Assembly (NCBI GenBank): GCA_003550325.1
Contig: QKWP01000803.1
Location: forward strand, 62,001 to 126,000
Origin: Gigaspora rosea
Taxonomy: Eukaryota; Glomeromycota; Glomeromycetes; Diversisporales; Gigasporaceae
DNA: 64,000 nt
Direction: 5' to 3'
Of the stretch, positions 32,981-44,649 are shown piece by piece. The notes beneath the pieces were generated by a model. The model was not told the origin of the DNA, did no database searches, and saw only the letters and a program-made list of their open reading frames with translations. The first letter of the stretch is position 1. Each line of letters opens with the position of its first letter. The translations under genes were made by a program, and so were the position numbers.

Positions 32981-34722
32981 TAGTGTTACGAATCGGGCAA
33001 AAAATCATAATCGATTAGTTAGGCCGTGCAAACAAATATAATTGTTTCTCGTAACCCGGCCGGGTGCCTTTTTTGAAAAAATTAAAATTTTATTTTATAT
33101 ATATATTATATATATAAAATTTTTAAGGAAATTTTAATTTGGTGCACTATGCACCGTGATGCACCCCTAATCACGGGGTATAAATAGTGATTATCAACCG
33201 ATTGAATCAGTTAAATTTTTTTTAATTTTTTTGTTTCAACGTGTTTAGTTATTAATATATATTTTTTTTTTTGTGACACTTCACTTGAGTTGGTGTCGTC
33301 GTCGTTACCAGAGCCGTCGTTTGGAATTGGTGCCATAGTTTCGTTTCGTTATTGGTGTCTTGGCGAATTGTGTGTTGCCATTGTTGTTGGCTGTTGGTGG
33401 GAATTTGTGTCTTTATCGAGTACGTCGTTTAGGTGTCATTTCTTGTATGTTGGCAATAACAGCCTTACTCCTAGTTTTGTTGCTGGCGCGTCATTTCACG
33501 ACAATGTTGGCTAATGACAAGGTAGGAGGTTAGAGTATTGTTCTTGATTTCTTGTTCATGAATATATACTGACAGTTCTTTTTTTTTCTAGGACGTTCAT
33601 GAAAATTGTGGGCAATTGTCTTGGTATTTGGGGCGTATGCTTTAATTTTTTTGTCTTGCTTTTTCGATTCGTGAATGTGTTACTAACACTTGTTTCTTTT
33701 TTCTAGGCTTCTTGGAACCTGTTAGGCGTTTGTTTGAAAATTCTGGAGAGTATGATTTTGTAGATACGTTGTTCTTGTTTTTTTTCTTGCTTCTGAACGC
33801 GTTACTAACGCTTTTTTTTTTTTTCTTGTTTCTAGGTCCTTTAGGGTGTTTTTGAACTTTCTTGGAATGCATGTCTTGCAAGTCCGGGACATATGGTTTT
33901 ATTTTTTTCGTTGTTGCTTTTGTCTTGTGAATGCATTACTAACGCTTTTCATTTTTTTGTTAGGTCGGTCTTGAGAACTGTTTTGTGGCCACCATTTTTC
34001 GCCGTTCTTTGGATATGCTAGGTTCGTATGTTTTCCTCTTTTGTTTTTATTTTGATTGTTTTGCTTTTACTAACACCTTTTTGATGCCATTACATAATGC
34101 TCTCGTCGTTGGCATAATCGTTCTTGGAGTGATAAAAACGATTTAATTGTAGTATCAGCGTTATTAGATAGTGAATTACTTTCGTAGCTATCGCTGCCGT
34201 TATTGGAGTGTGGAAAACTTAGCATTGTTGATTTCGTGTTATTGTTGGTGGTCACCATAGTACAGCATTTTTATTGTTGGATTCATAGTTTTTGCTATTA
34301 GTTGGGGTTAGGGTTTTTGAATTTCTTCGCGTTTAGGGTTAGGGTGTCTTGGTTTTGGTTATATAGTTTTATTGGGTGGGTTTTATTAGGAGGCTGCGAT
34401 CGGGTAGTTGAATTTTAAGGTTAGGGTTGCGGGTTAAGGTTAGAGTAAGGATACGGACACGGGTTATAGGTTAGGGTAAGGTTTTGGACAGAATTAGTGG
34501 TAAGCGATGATATTCGTTACTAGAAACATTTATACTATGTATATTACACACATAAATATGATACAATAATTAAATAACTATGATATAATAAATACTGTAC
34601 ATAAAACTATTATAATATAATATAATAAAATAAATAAAACTTACCGGTAAATTATATAAATCGATCATGCAATATCATTCGTCGCAACTAATCGATTAAT
34701 CGATTTTCGATTCATATCACTA
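32981..34722. mobile_element. hAT element (1742 bp) nested in 32791-34882
   Basis: Ends TAGTGTTACGAATCG and, inverted, TAGTGATATGAATCG. Perfect 8 bp TSD ATTCGGAT at 32973-32980 and 34723-34730. ATCGATTA motifs lie near both ends. No transposase; the interior carries the intron-like array at 33540-34090 and TTAGGG-type tracts at 34296-34480. Confidence 0.85.
33280..34090 (+). other. Possible captured gene fragment with five intron-like 3' ends
   Basis: Branch-point-like TACTAAC (TACTGAC once) at about 33568, 33681, 33803, 33937 and 34069 is in most cases followed by a pyrimidine tract and TAGG. Between them lie segments of 40-70 nt ending in GTATGY-like donors. The spacing is about 115-135 nt. 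The upstream 33290-33520 stretch encodes no recognised domain. I cannot join the segments into a convincing protein, so it is either decayed coding sequence or a spliced non-coding transcript. Confidence 0.4.
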
Positions 34723-34882
34723 ATTCGGATTTCAAACTAGTTTGACAAACTTCGGACTGAACCCGGACCGAACTCGAACTTGACTAAAAAGTTCGAAACA
34801 AAAAGTTCGAGTTCAGTTCGAAAATCGAACCGGATTCAAACTTGACAAAAGTCCGGTTCGGTCCGATCCGATAGGAGCCCTA

Positions 34883-35190
34883 GTTCCAACTATTAGGCTA
34901 TGTATGTCTTAACTATTATACTAAGTTCATGCTAACTTTTACTATATATTTTTCCAATTATTGTATTTAACAATCATGCTATACTCGTTCCAATTATCAT
35001 GCTATGCTTGTTCCAACTCCCATGCTATGCTTGTTCCAACTACTATGCTGTACTTGCCCCAACTATCATACTACATTTGTCCCTAATCTATCTATTATAC
35101 TATGTTCATCCAACTATGCTATATATATTTTTAATAACTTATTACATTCATCTTAACTATTGTACTAAATTCATCTCTATGTTTATTATT
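34883..35190. repeat. 23 bp minisatellite, right part
   Basis: Units such as TATCATGCTATGCTTGTTCC + AAC recur, best preserved at 34997-35065. Together with 32560-32790 this is one array split by nested hAT insertions. Confidence 0.75.
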
Positions 35191-35955
35191 ACTTTATTCT
35201 ATGTTTATTTTTGTGACTTATATATTTTTTACTCTATTTATACTTCACTTGCAAGTTTCTAAAAATTAAACAATCTAAAAGGCAATTTAGTATACAGTTT
35301 TTATTTTTTTTTACTTAACAATATACAAAAATAAGCATAACTTTATGTTCTCATTTATCTTTTTGGGAACAATTTACTATGCGAGATTATTTGGGATTAT
35401 TAAAACTCGTTGCTTTTACTATTTGTTCATATATTGTTTAGCAACAAATAGATAAAATCTTGTAAAATCCTAGCATGAACACATGCATAAAAAAAGACAT
35501 AGTGACCAATCAAATACACGAACCTGTTTGTAGATCCTTCTAGAATGTGATTTTCAAATTTGGTATATCCTATACTATATTATTTTTTAAATTAAATGTA
35601 AATTTTTAATCAAATCTGAACTGCCGAAACTGCTTTTTTTTACTATGTAAAAATTTGAAAAAGTTCAGTTTTCAAAAAATTATATATGGCTTATCCGAAC
35701 TTTATAATAAATTTACAAATATTCTAGAAGATTTTGTTCGGTTTAGACAGAGTTTAATAGTGTTCAGTTTAGAGAGGTTCGGATTAAAGAGAGGTGACTG
35801 TATACAGGAACTAAATAATTTGTAATTTCTCAAAAAAATGTAAAATAATTAAAATTTGTAATAATATTTTATAGTGTTTTTCATAGCAAATATAAAATTA
35901 ATATAACACAAAATTCAGTTTAAGTATCTTCTGTATAATGGATTAAAAGAAAATT
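35191..35955. other. No gene seen; lone pogo-like end
   Basis: Near 35770-35802 the sequence GAGAGGTGACTGTATA reads inverted as TATACAGTCACCTCTC, like a pogo terminus. No partner found. Confidence 0.45.
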
Positions 35956-35959
35956 GGCG

Positions 35960-36076
35960 CAATTATTAAAATTTTTTTTAAAAAATTATTAAATTTTTAT
36001 TAAATTTTTTTTAAAAAATTATTAAATATTTATTAAATTTTTTTTAAAAATTATTAAATATTTATTAAATTTTTTT
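35960..36076. repeat. AT minisatellite, left part
   Basis: Units of about 34 bp (ATTATTAAATATTTATTAAA followed by a T/A run). The array continues at 37218-37330 on the other side of the inserted element. Confidence 0.75.
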
Positions 36077-36084
36077 TTAAAAAA

Positions 36085-37217
36085 TAGCAAAATGTCACTG
36101 GCGACCCATCGCCATGGCAGCCTTTATATGGTCGACCAATTATTTTTGAGATTGGTGATCATATAAGATGATCTAATTTTTTTTTTATTTTATTTTTTAT
36201 TTTATTTTATTTTTTATCATGAATAAATTTTTTTTAACTGCGAAAATTTTTTTTTAGAATCTTCATTGGAGGCGTTTGCTAAAGTCGTCGCTAAAGTCAT
36301 CGCTGGAGTTGTCGCTGGAGTCTCACCGCTGGAGTCATCGCTAGAGTCGTCGTTGGTACAATCTTTTGGTAGGTTTTTTTAGACCTTCGGTATTTTCTGT
36401 GCGTTTTTCGATAGTTAATTTTGTCATTTTTCAAAGATAGGCTCTTTGTCTCATCATCGTCCTTCGGTGGTTTTTTTTCGTCGTTTTACAGTGGGTATTT
36501 TTTTTGGTAGGTAGGTTCTTTGTTTCTTCGTCAGTGGGTTCAAGTCCTTCAGTTGTTCTTCTTTTTTTTCGGTGGGTAATTTTGTTGTTTTTCGGTTGGT
36601 AGGTTCTTTTTTTTTTGTCAGTGAGTTCTTAAGTCCTTCAGTCATCATTTTTCGGTGGGTAGGTCTTTTTCTCTTCTGTAAGTCCTTCGGTGGTTCTTCA
36701 TTGTTGTTTTTCGGTAGGTTCTGTAAGACTTCGGCGGTTCTTTTTTGTTTTTTGGTGGGCTTTCCTGTTTTTTTGGGTTCGTTCGTCACCGTTTTCATCC
36801 CGTTTTTATCCCGTTTTCATTCCATATTTTTCGTCCCATTTCGTCTTGTTTTCTTCTTGCTTTCGTTCCGTTTTCTTCATATTTGTACTCGACTAAAAAA
36901 TTAAAATAAATTAAATTTTTTAAAAAAAAAAAATTAAATAAATTAATAAATTAAAAAAAAAAACTTAAAAAAAATAATAAAAAATATCTTGTCTTCGTCC
37001 TGTTTTTTGTCCCATTTTTTGTCCTGTTTTCGTCATTTTCTTCTTGCCTTTCGTTCCGTTTTCTTCTCGACTAAAAAAAAAATAAAAAAATTAAATTAAT
37101 AAATTATTAATAAATTAAAAAAAAACTTAGAAAAAAAAAAAAAAGGATACATGTGATCGACTTTGATTGGTCAATCACAGGGTCGCCATGGCAACATGTC
37201 TCTATAAAATAAAACCC
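36085..37217. mobile_element. hAT-like non-autonomous element, copy 2 (1.1 kb)
   Basis: Same family as 31132-32256. Inverted arms carry GCCATGGC(A/G)(G/A)CC, and the 8 bp TSD TTAAAAAA is at 36077-36084 and 37218-37225. It split an AT minisatellite. No gene inside; the apparent ORFs come from TTTTTCGGT-type simple repeats. Confidence 0.75.
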
Positions 37218-37330
37218 TTAAAAAATTATTAAATATTTATTAAATTTTTTTTAAAAAATTATTAAATATTTATTAAATTTTTTTTAAAAAATTATTAAAT
37301 ATTTATTAAATTTTTTTTAAAAAATTAGTA
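37218..37330. repeat. AT minisatellite, right part
   Basis: Three or four more ~34 bp units identical in type to 35960-36076. Confidence 0.75.
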
Positions 37331-38294
37331 TGATTTTTACTCTATATAGTATTAGTAGTAAAGTCATTAGTCACGCAATAGCATGTGAAATTATAAGCCA
37401 AGATTAAGCACAGCCTGCTAATTTATCGCAAGTGATCTTTATCACATAATTTTAAATTTTTAATAAAGATTTAAAGTTAGGGTCAGGTAGAGTTTGGGTT
37501 AAAAGGATTTGTTTATGTGTAAAATTTAATGCTAAGAACTTTTATTTATTGCCCAAAGACTTGTTATCATAATAAATATTTCGCTATTAAAGATTTTTTG
37601 AATTTCTTCTTATTGTTTTGATTATATGAGATCCTGCAATCCAATTGGCTGAACATATGAGCAGTAATGTTCATCTGTAGTAAAATAAAATTTTACTATA
37701 AAAGTAAACAATAGATAATTAATCAACATTGTTTTCTTACAACTTTTAACAACTTTCATAACACTCTCACAATCGCTAAAGCTTTGAAAAATTTTTTTAT
37801 TTATTATTACAAAAATTTCAAAAATTTGCACTTTTTTTAACTTTTAGCTACTTTTTTTTAATTATTTTTCAATTTCAATTTTTTAATTTTTTTTTTTTTT
37901 TTTTAACTTTTAGCTACTTTTTTTTAATTATTTTTCAAATTTTATAAATATAACCAACTTTATATTAGTTTTTTTAGTTTTTTTGTTTGCTAAATAGCAA
38001 ATTGGCAATTTGATAATATATATATTAATTGAATTTAAAATTCATATATAATTGTAGATAGTGTAAATATAAGTAGTAAAATCTCTGGCAAGCTCTAGCC
38101 ATATGAATGTAATAGATAACTATCTTGCTAAGTCTGCTAGCTTATATTTTTTATATAAGTCTTTATCTTCCGGCTCACTATAAGATCATTAAGTTTAAAT
38201 TCTTTATTTTTATTTTATTTTTTATATTTTATTTTTAATTATTTTTTAGCAATAATTATTAATAAAATTTTAAACATATACATATTTTGAAAGA
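37331..38294. other. No gene seen
   Basis: AT-rich, with T-tracts. It may contain the 5' region of the pseudogene that starts at 38295. Confidence 0.4.
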
Positions 38295-40008
38295 ATGTTC
38301 ACACAAAAACTCACTAGTTCCAAGAAGAACAAGACCACCAAAGGAAAAGCTAGACAAGATCCAATTGTGGAAATTATGGAACAAGAACTGTGGAAGCTGC
38401 AGGTTCAAAAGAACCTGCACAAACTTTTGAAGATTGTTAATTTAATTTAAAATTATATTATTTAATTATTTTTTTATTTTTTAAATATTTTCATTGATTA
38501 TAATTTAATTTTAAATAAAGTGTCAGAAATATTGATCTCTAAGCTTTTAGAGAATCAGAGTAAACTTCTTCACCAAATGAAGCAAATTATTTCAAAAATT
38601 GATCGGCTTGAAGACTGGATGAAAAAACTCGAGACAATTTGGTTGAGAACTTTGACACAATAAATGAAAAAAAGCTTTCCGGGAGTTAATTTTTTTAATT
38701 TTTTAATTTTATTTTAATTTTTTAATTTTATTTTATTTTTTTATATTTTATTTTAATTTTTTATATTTTATTTTAATTTTTTATATTTTATTCTAATAAT
38801 TTTTTTATCATTAGCAAAGTGTTAAAGAAATTGCCAATGAGTTGTTAAACAACTCAATCTATCCAACCAATGCAGAATTTAAGAGAAAAGCGGAGGACTA
38901 TTTCAGGAACCACAATTGTGAATTTATGCAAAAATTGGCAGCAAAAGATTAGAAAGCCTATTATGTGAAGAAACTTCATGGACCCTATAAAATTTATTAT
39001 TTTTTTAAAAAATATTTGAATTTATTTGAAATATTTAACCATTTTTCGAATAAATTCGAAAAATATTTAAATATTTTTGAATAAATTTGAAAAATGTTTG
39101 CATATATTTAAAAATATTAAATACGTTATTATTTTCTAATTTTAAAAAATTTCTAGTTTTTGGAAAAAGTTAGATTGTTGAGAAGCACTTTAACTATTAA
39201 TATTAAAAATTCTATGTTTTCTATTTTTGGCAATCTATTAGATCCTATTAACAGCAAGGCAAACTTGAAGAAGTTTTGAATTGGAAAAGATTAGGAATTA
39301 TTTAAGCTTCTTTTTGCAAAAGTTGCGAATAGTTCTGATGAAAATGGTACTTATATTGTTCAAATTTTAAATAGGATTTGGCTCTCTAGAAAAACAACTA
39401 ACCAGAAGATAGCATACACAATAGTGGTATGCCAATCTATTCTTAGCCCAAAATATAAAAAATTAACAATTTTTGAAGATATCGTTATAGAAGATCTTAT
39501 AAGAAATCTAGTATTATTATTATTATTACTATTATTTACTAAAAATTTGTTCAATTTTTGAAATAAAGCTAATGTTATAATGCCATGAATTTTTTTCAAC
39601 ACTAATTTTAGAGGAAATAGAAAAAAGCAACAAACTATATATAGATTATATAGAAATATTATCACATTTTTTTATAATTATTTTAAACATTTAAAAATTT
39701 ATAGAATATATCTAATTATCTCAAATGACCTTCGCAATCATCTGAAAAAGTAAGTTTATATTTTAAAATACAAAATTTTTTAATTTTTAAATTGAATTTT
39801 TATTTGAAAAACTATTTTTTAGGCAAGAAAAAGGCCAAGAAAAGGCAAGTATCTTTAAAATTTCTTAAAAATTTACGATTTTTTGCTTTGTGTTCAAATT
39901 TTAGAAATTTTTGAATATATTTAAAAAGATGATGAAGAATCTACAACTTCGACAAAAAATATAGAAATATCTAATGAGGAACAAGAAGAACCTGATTATG
40001 ATGCGTAA
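38295..40008 (+). pseudogene. Unrecognised multi-exon gene, decayed
   Basis: Coding-like blocks separated by very AT-rich introns: MFTQKLTSSKKNKTTKGKAR (38295 on); SEILISKLLENQSKLLHQMK (38520-38690); QSVKEIANELLNNSIYPTNA to MQKLAAKD then TAG (38815-38990); LEKVRLLRSTLTINIKNSMF with TGA and TAG further on (39155-39480); and a final acidic exon KDDEESTTSTKNIEISNEEQ ending DYDA and TAA at 40006-40008. The second block has a 1 nt shift near 38630. The N-terminal part is basic then coiled-coil-like; the tail is acidic. I do not recognise the family; in this setting a transposon-related or lineage-specific repeat gene is likely. Confidence 0.55.
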
Positions 40009-40042
40009 AACTTTCTTTTTTGGTTTGTTTTTTTTTATATAT

Positions 40043-40219
40043 GTTGTAGCCCAGATGCAAATTTGTCCAATTGTCAATTGGGCTAGCCCAGATGACAATT
40101 TTACAGCCAAAAATAAAAATTGGCCTAAACTGATTTCTAACTTTACTTTAATTTTACCCTAACCCTAATCTAATTTGGCCCAATTGTTATCTGGGCAGAA
40201 TTGTCATCTGGGCTACAAC
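40043..40219. mobile_element. 177 bp MITE with telomere-like core
   Basis: Ends GTTGTAGCCCAGATG on both strands, with further inverted CAATTGGGC blocks. CCCTAACCCTAA at about 40158-40169. The flanks are ATAT-rich, so the TSD is ambiguous. Confidence 0.7.
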
Positions 40220-40853
40220 ATATACAAATAACGCTACTTTTTTTTGTCTTTTTATTTTATTTTTTAATATATTATTATTTTGCTTTATATTTGTAATTTT
40301 TAAATTTTTTAAAAAAATAAAGTTATTAATAAATTATATATGCATTTATTATAATAAAATATATTATTGATTAAAAATATATATTTAATTTAAAAATGTA
40401 ATACTGTCAACCCTCTCAAAACTGATTCTGTCAAAACTGATATCCTGCTACAATCGGTTAAAACCCGATCTACCAGGCCGGTTCCTTAATTCATATCCGA
40501 TAACCTCCTACTTCTGATATCCGATAAGCTGAAATGTATTGTATCTGATTTGGCCGGGCTGGTCACGTGACTATTAGCCAATCAAAATTCTAATTTTTAA
40601 TGAAATAAGATCTCGTTCAAATAGATCTTCATAAGAAATTAAAAATTTACAATCTATATTTCAGTATTCATTCTTCTTTTACATCGTATTTATTATTAAA
40701 CAATAAAATTTTTTTTACAGTATTTTATTTAATATTCATGGAATTTGGAGAAATAGCTGGTATAGCTTTTTTTTTTAAATGATGAAAAAAAACATTTTTG
40801 AAATGAAGAAAAAAAAACATTTTCTAAGTTCTAAAATATTGATCCAATTTGCT

Positions 40854-42507
40854 TTAAACTTGTTTCTCGTCTTTCGCCTTTCTAACCTCATCATGGATAC
40901 AATTTTGTAGCTTGCGCAAGGATTTCAGTGTCACACCACCATCGTCGATTCTTTCAACAATTCTCAAGGTGCTACATAAGATATTCAATTGTTCTTCTCT
41001 GGTTAAGGTCAGCATTACAAATTCATCTTCGACCTCTTCTATTACTGTAGCGCTCTGGATCAGATTGTTATCAGTAAATTGTTGGTGTATTTCTCTTTCT
41101 TCTTCAGGGTTTGCAAGCCTCTAATTGGCATTGGATTGTGACCTTGCAATACATTTATTTGTTGCTGGAGTTCCTTGATGATTGATTTATCATTTGGACC
41201 AACAGGTGGGTTTTCTTCTAGATCATCAGTGTCTTTAACAATATTATGGAGGTAACAGGTACACCATTTTCGTCGCGTGGAGTTATAATTTTGGTACGGA
41301 ACCAACAATTCTTAATAGTTGTGGCAGATACTTCCTCTCAGGCAATCTTTATCCACTTCATAGCCTGAAATTAGCAATTCAGGTTAGGAAATTTTTAATC
41401 TATTAGACCAACTAATGATTTTTAATACCTGCAATTGATCAACTTTATATACATCTCTCTTGCCGGCTTCATCACGATCAATGGCATATTGGAGTTGGAG
41501 ATGACGATAACGAAGTTTGAATGACGCGATAATACTAGTGTCCATTGGTTTGATTTTGGATGTTACATATGGAGGCAACATGATTACTTTCATATTAGTT
41601 AGAGTGAGACCAGTAATAACATGTGTGGAGGCCTTGTCAACGATAAGTAAAATATGACAATTTGATTCTCTCATTTCTGCATCAAATTTTTTTACCTATT
41701 CCTGAAAAAACATGGCAGTTATCCATGCTTTTTTATTATTCCGATAATAGAGTCCAAGTTGCTCTCCTGTTTTTTTTTTTTTAAAGCATCTAGGTTTTTT
41801 GGCATGTCCAATGATGAAGGGTTGAAGTTTGTGGATGCCATTTGCATTGGCTGTAAATACAATTGTAATTCTTACATAGTCTTTTTTTGACCCTTCAATT
41901 TGACGAGACGCAATCGTATGATCAGGTGCCATAGTGTAAAACAAATCCGTTTCGTCCATGTTATAAATGTCACAAAGAGAATATTGGTTAGTATTATTAA
42001 TAATATTAGGAAAATTTAAGTTGATAGCTTCAATATCAGCAGAGCCACTTTCACCATGCAATCTGAAATGATGAAAATTATGTCTTTCTTGAAAAGCTTG
42101 TAACCACCCATTTGAAAATTCGAGTTGGTCATTGCCAGGAATTTTCATTAATTCTGCTAGTTTTTTGCCCTTGGCTTTAATCATTTCTCCATTTAAACTT
42201 ATAGACTGATGTTCACATTGTAGTACCCAATTTGCCAAAGCGATATCCAATTCAGGAAACATCACAACATGACGTTATTAAACTCCAAGATCACTTCAAG
42301 ACATCTTACTTAACTCGTCTTTTCTTTTTAATATGTCAGAAATTGTACTTTGGCCTGGGGCTTTCAATAACTTGAACGTATTTTTGGCCCATTCTGCAAG
42401 TTCTTTCTGAGTAATTGTCAGAGTTTCTTGGTAATGATCGCATATTATTTTTCTTTAATCATTACACAAGTTTCCTGAAAAACGACACTATCTTTACTTT
42501 TTCCCAT
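40854..42507 (-). pseudogene. pogo/Tigger (CENP-B-like DDE) transposase pseudogene
   Basis: Read on the minus strand from ATG 42507. There is a helix-turn-helix remnant (LTITQKELAEWAKNTFK, PGQSTISDILKRKDEL), then TGA, TAA and TAA codons; a second DNA-binding part (MFPELDIALANWVLQCE, SNGWLQAFQERHNF); and the DDE core with YNMDETDLFY (first Asp), LLIVDKASTH (second Asp; Lys where Asn is usual) and IKPMDTSIIASFK (third Asp). An intron at 41428-41365 leads to AMKWIKIA. TAG at 41698-41696 (after FFQE) and TGA at 41340-41338 (after KIA) both stand where Trp is usual, as from G-to-A changes. The tail ends with TAA at 40854. A stop after MIKEK lies near the N-terminus. Confidence 0.88.
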
Positions 42508-42558
42508 TGCAATAGTAGAACTGGGTGTTTGGGTTGTATAATTTTTTTTTTTTAAATA

Positions 42559-42647
42559 GCACAAGCAAATTTTTGGTGGCATGCCATTAATTTATATTAG
42601 TAATTTAATGGTGCACCAGTGGCATGCCACTAAAATTTTGCTTGTGC
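42559..42647. mobile_element. Foldback MITE nested in the pogo element
   Basis: Inverted arms GCACAAGCAAA and TGGCATGCCA with a short AT loop. The TSD is not resolved. Confidence 0.6.
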
Positions 42648-42659
42648 CAACAACCCTAA

Positions 42660-43320
42660 TAATAGTGAAGATAATTTGTTTGGAAAATAATCAACTAAAA
42701 CGATCTAGCGATTAGAGAATGATTATTTTTACAAATTAAGTATGCCACAGAATTTTAAATAGTGCTAGATAAGGTCTTTTTTTTTATTTTATATTTTTAA
42801 ATCATATCATTCAAAGCTAATTTTAAATCATATGATACGCTACATGCTCTTATCCAGGATCATACTTAATTTGGCTTTATTACGTTCTCCTTTTATTTTA
42901 AAGGTTTTAATTAATGGTATGATCAGGATTGGGGTGTGGTGTTTCAAGACATGCCTTTGGACATGAAGGCATACCATCCTAGGTACGCCTAAAAGTTTTT
43001 TGTGCCCTCAACCCTAGGTATGATACTGGATTTTAAATAGGGAACTATCAACTTAACAATCTTTAATAATTTAGGCGCCATTATTTTTGAAATAGGACAC
43101 CTTCCCTGAATCATCTACTAAGAATATAGACATGTTCTTGTACAGATTCAGTTTTATTTTTCCTTTTTTAATTAACTTAGGTTAGTTTCACAGATCAGAT
43201 TGGCATAAAGATCACCTCGGGGCTGGTTTAATGTCAACATTTCTGTAGCAGCTACTGCTAATTTAGCATGGCAATTCAAACGACTCCATTAAATCGTTAT
43301 ATAGTACTATCTGGGACGTT
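42660..43320. other. Non-coding right part of the pogo element
   Basis: No gene. An eroded block at about 42935-43015 (ACATGCCTTTGG, GGCATACC, TTTTGTGCCC) resembles the 42559-42647 foldback. Confidence 0.45.
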
Positions 43321-43323
43321 CAC

Positions 43324-43376
43324 AGCAAAAGCAGGGATGGGACTATATATTGTATAGTCCCATCCCTGCTTTTGCT
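43324..43376. repeat. Perfect 24 bp hairpin
   Basis: AGCAAAAGCAGGGATGGGAC + TATA at 43324-43347 pairs without mismatch with 43353-43376 across a 5 nt loop. It is GC-richer than the surroundings. It may be a small foldback element or a small-RNA-like hairpin. Confidence 0.85.
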
Positions 43377-43722
43377 ATGGCATTTCCATATGCAGCAGTG
43401 ATTTAAGCTTTAAAAACAAGATCGCTCCCAAAAAATCTGGTGTAAAATGTCATTTTCTTTAAATAAATAAAAAATAGAATTTAATTGTACATGGTAATAG
43501 TTACAAAACCAGTTTTATAGTCAGAATGTACGTATATATTAAGTATTTTCATTTAATTACGGAAGAAGCAAGATTTTTTTGTATAACCATATGAGCGATC
43601 TGCAATTTGATTGGCTGATTGAGATTCTATTTGTCACGTGATTTTTTTCAAATTCGATATCCTTTCAAACCCAATATGAAACCAGTCCACCATGGATATC
43701 AGTTTTGAGAGGGTCGACAGTA

Positions 43723-44479
43723 TATATAATAATAAATAAAAAAATATATAATTTTATATTCAATTGCGAAAATTTTAAAAGAATTCGAAATTTTGCAAAA
43801 TATTGCAAAATATTGCAAATTTAAATGATAATATGCAAAATATTACCTCCTGTGATACTCTTGAAGGAAAATTAGATAGAGGTTTGCATTTTTTTATTTG
43901 GCCTATTTGCAATATTTTGCAATATATTTTGAAATATTTCAAAATTTATTTCGAAATATTTTAAAAGAAATACATGCTGAAATTTTTTGAAAAATTGTGC
44001 ATATTTCGAAAGATTTTATGTTGATCACAATTCTTTCAGCATGCAATATTTTTCAAAAGATTTCATATATTTATTTTGCTGATGTAGCTTATAATAGTAT
44101 TTGGTAATAACTAATATCTAATTCTATTGGCTCTATTGGCTCTATTGGTTCTATTGGCTCTATTAGATTGCAATTTTTTCAATGAAGTATATCTATTGTC
44201 AACTCTGTACCTATTATAGCAAATTGGCTGGACCAACTTTTTATTCATAATGCAATTATAAATTTAAATAATTCTTTTTTAATATTCTTTTTAAGATTAG
44301 TTCATTTATTTTTATTAGGTTTATTGCATGTTTCTTTGAATAGTAGAGAGCAAACCATAATTTTGCATTAAACTTTTTTTAAAAAATATTTTATTTCATT
44401 TTTGGCAAAAAAAATTAGCTAAAAACCCTAAACTATAGCAAATTAACTTACTATTAGAGTTTATACATAGTAGGTAGTA
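43723..44479. other. No gene seen; repeats
   Basis: 43780-44050 has TGCAAAATATT and ATATTTCGAAA motifs in runs, like 19030-19170. A 9 bp minisatellite (CTATTGGCT, about five units) is at 44124-44164. Confidence 0.55.
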
Positions 44480-44649
44480 GGACCCCCAAAATATATATAG
44501 ATAGGTCAGGTATTAGTTTGCTTATTTTTGATATTTTATGCAGATTTTTTCTATTTATAGTAACTTTTTCTTATTTTTGAGGTTTTTTGCAGATTTTTCT
44601 ATTTTTGGTAATTTTATAATTAACTCTATCTATATATATTTTGGGCCCT
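44480..44649. mobile_element. hAT MITE, sister of 27018-27352
   Basis: Inverted arms contain CCAAAATATATATAGATAG. Direct repeats GGTAGTA at 44473-44479 and 44650-44656 (a possible 8 bp TSD with one mismatch). It lacks the nested MITE that its sister carries. Confidence 0.7.

Larger units (their letters stand above)
32791..34882. mobile_element. Non-autonomous hAT element (2092 bp) with TTCGGTTCGG repeats
   Basis: Ends TAGTGCTCCTAT and, inverted, TAGGGCTCCTAT. Perfect 8 bp TSD GTTCCAAC at 32783-32790 and 34883-34890. Dense GGTTCGG/CCGAACC subterminal repeats lie on both sides. It inserted into the 23 bp minisatellite and hosts the element 32981-34722. Confidence 0.85.
40404..43720. mobile_element. 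pogo/Tigger-like DNA transposon (3317 bp)
   Basis: Termini CTGTCAACCCTCTCAAAACT and, inverted, CTGTCGACCCTCTCAAAACT, with TA on both sides (40402-40403 and 43721-43722). It carries a CENP-B/pogo-type transposase on the minus strand, now broken. A small foldback (42559-42647) and a perfect hairpin (43324-43376) lie in the right part. Confidence 0.9.

Noticed and set aside
40912-41124. 70-codon plus-strand ORF.
   Set aside because: It is the antisense of the C-terminal part of the pogo transposase.
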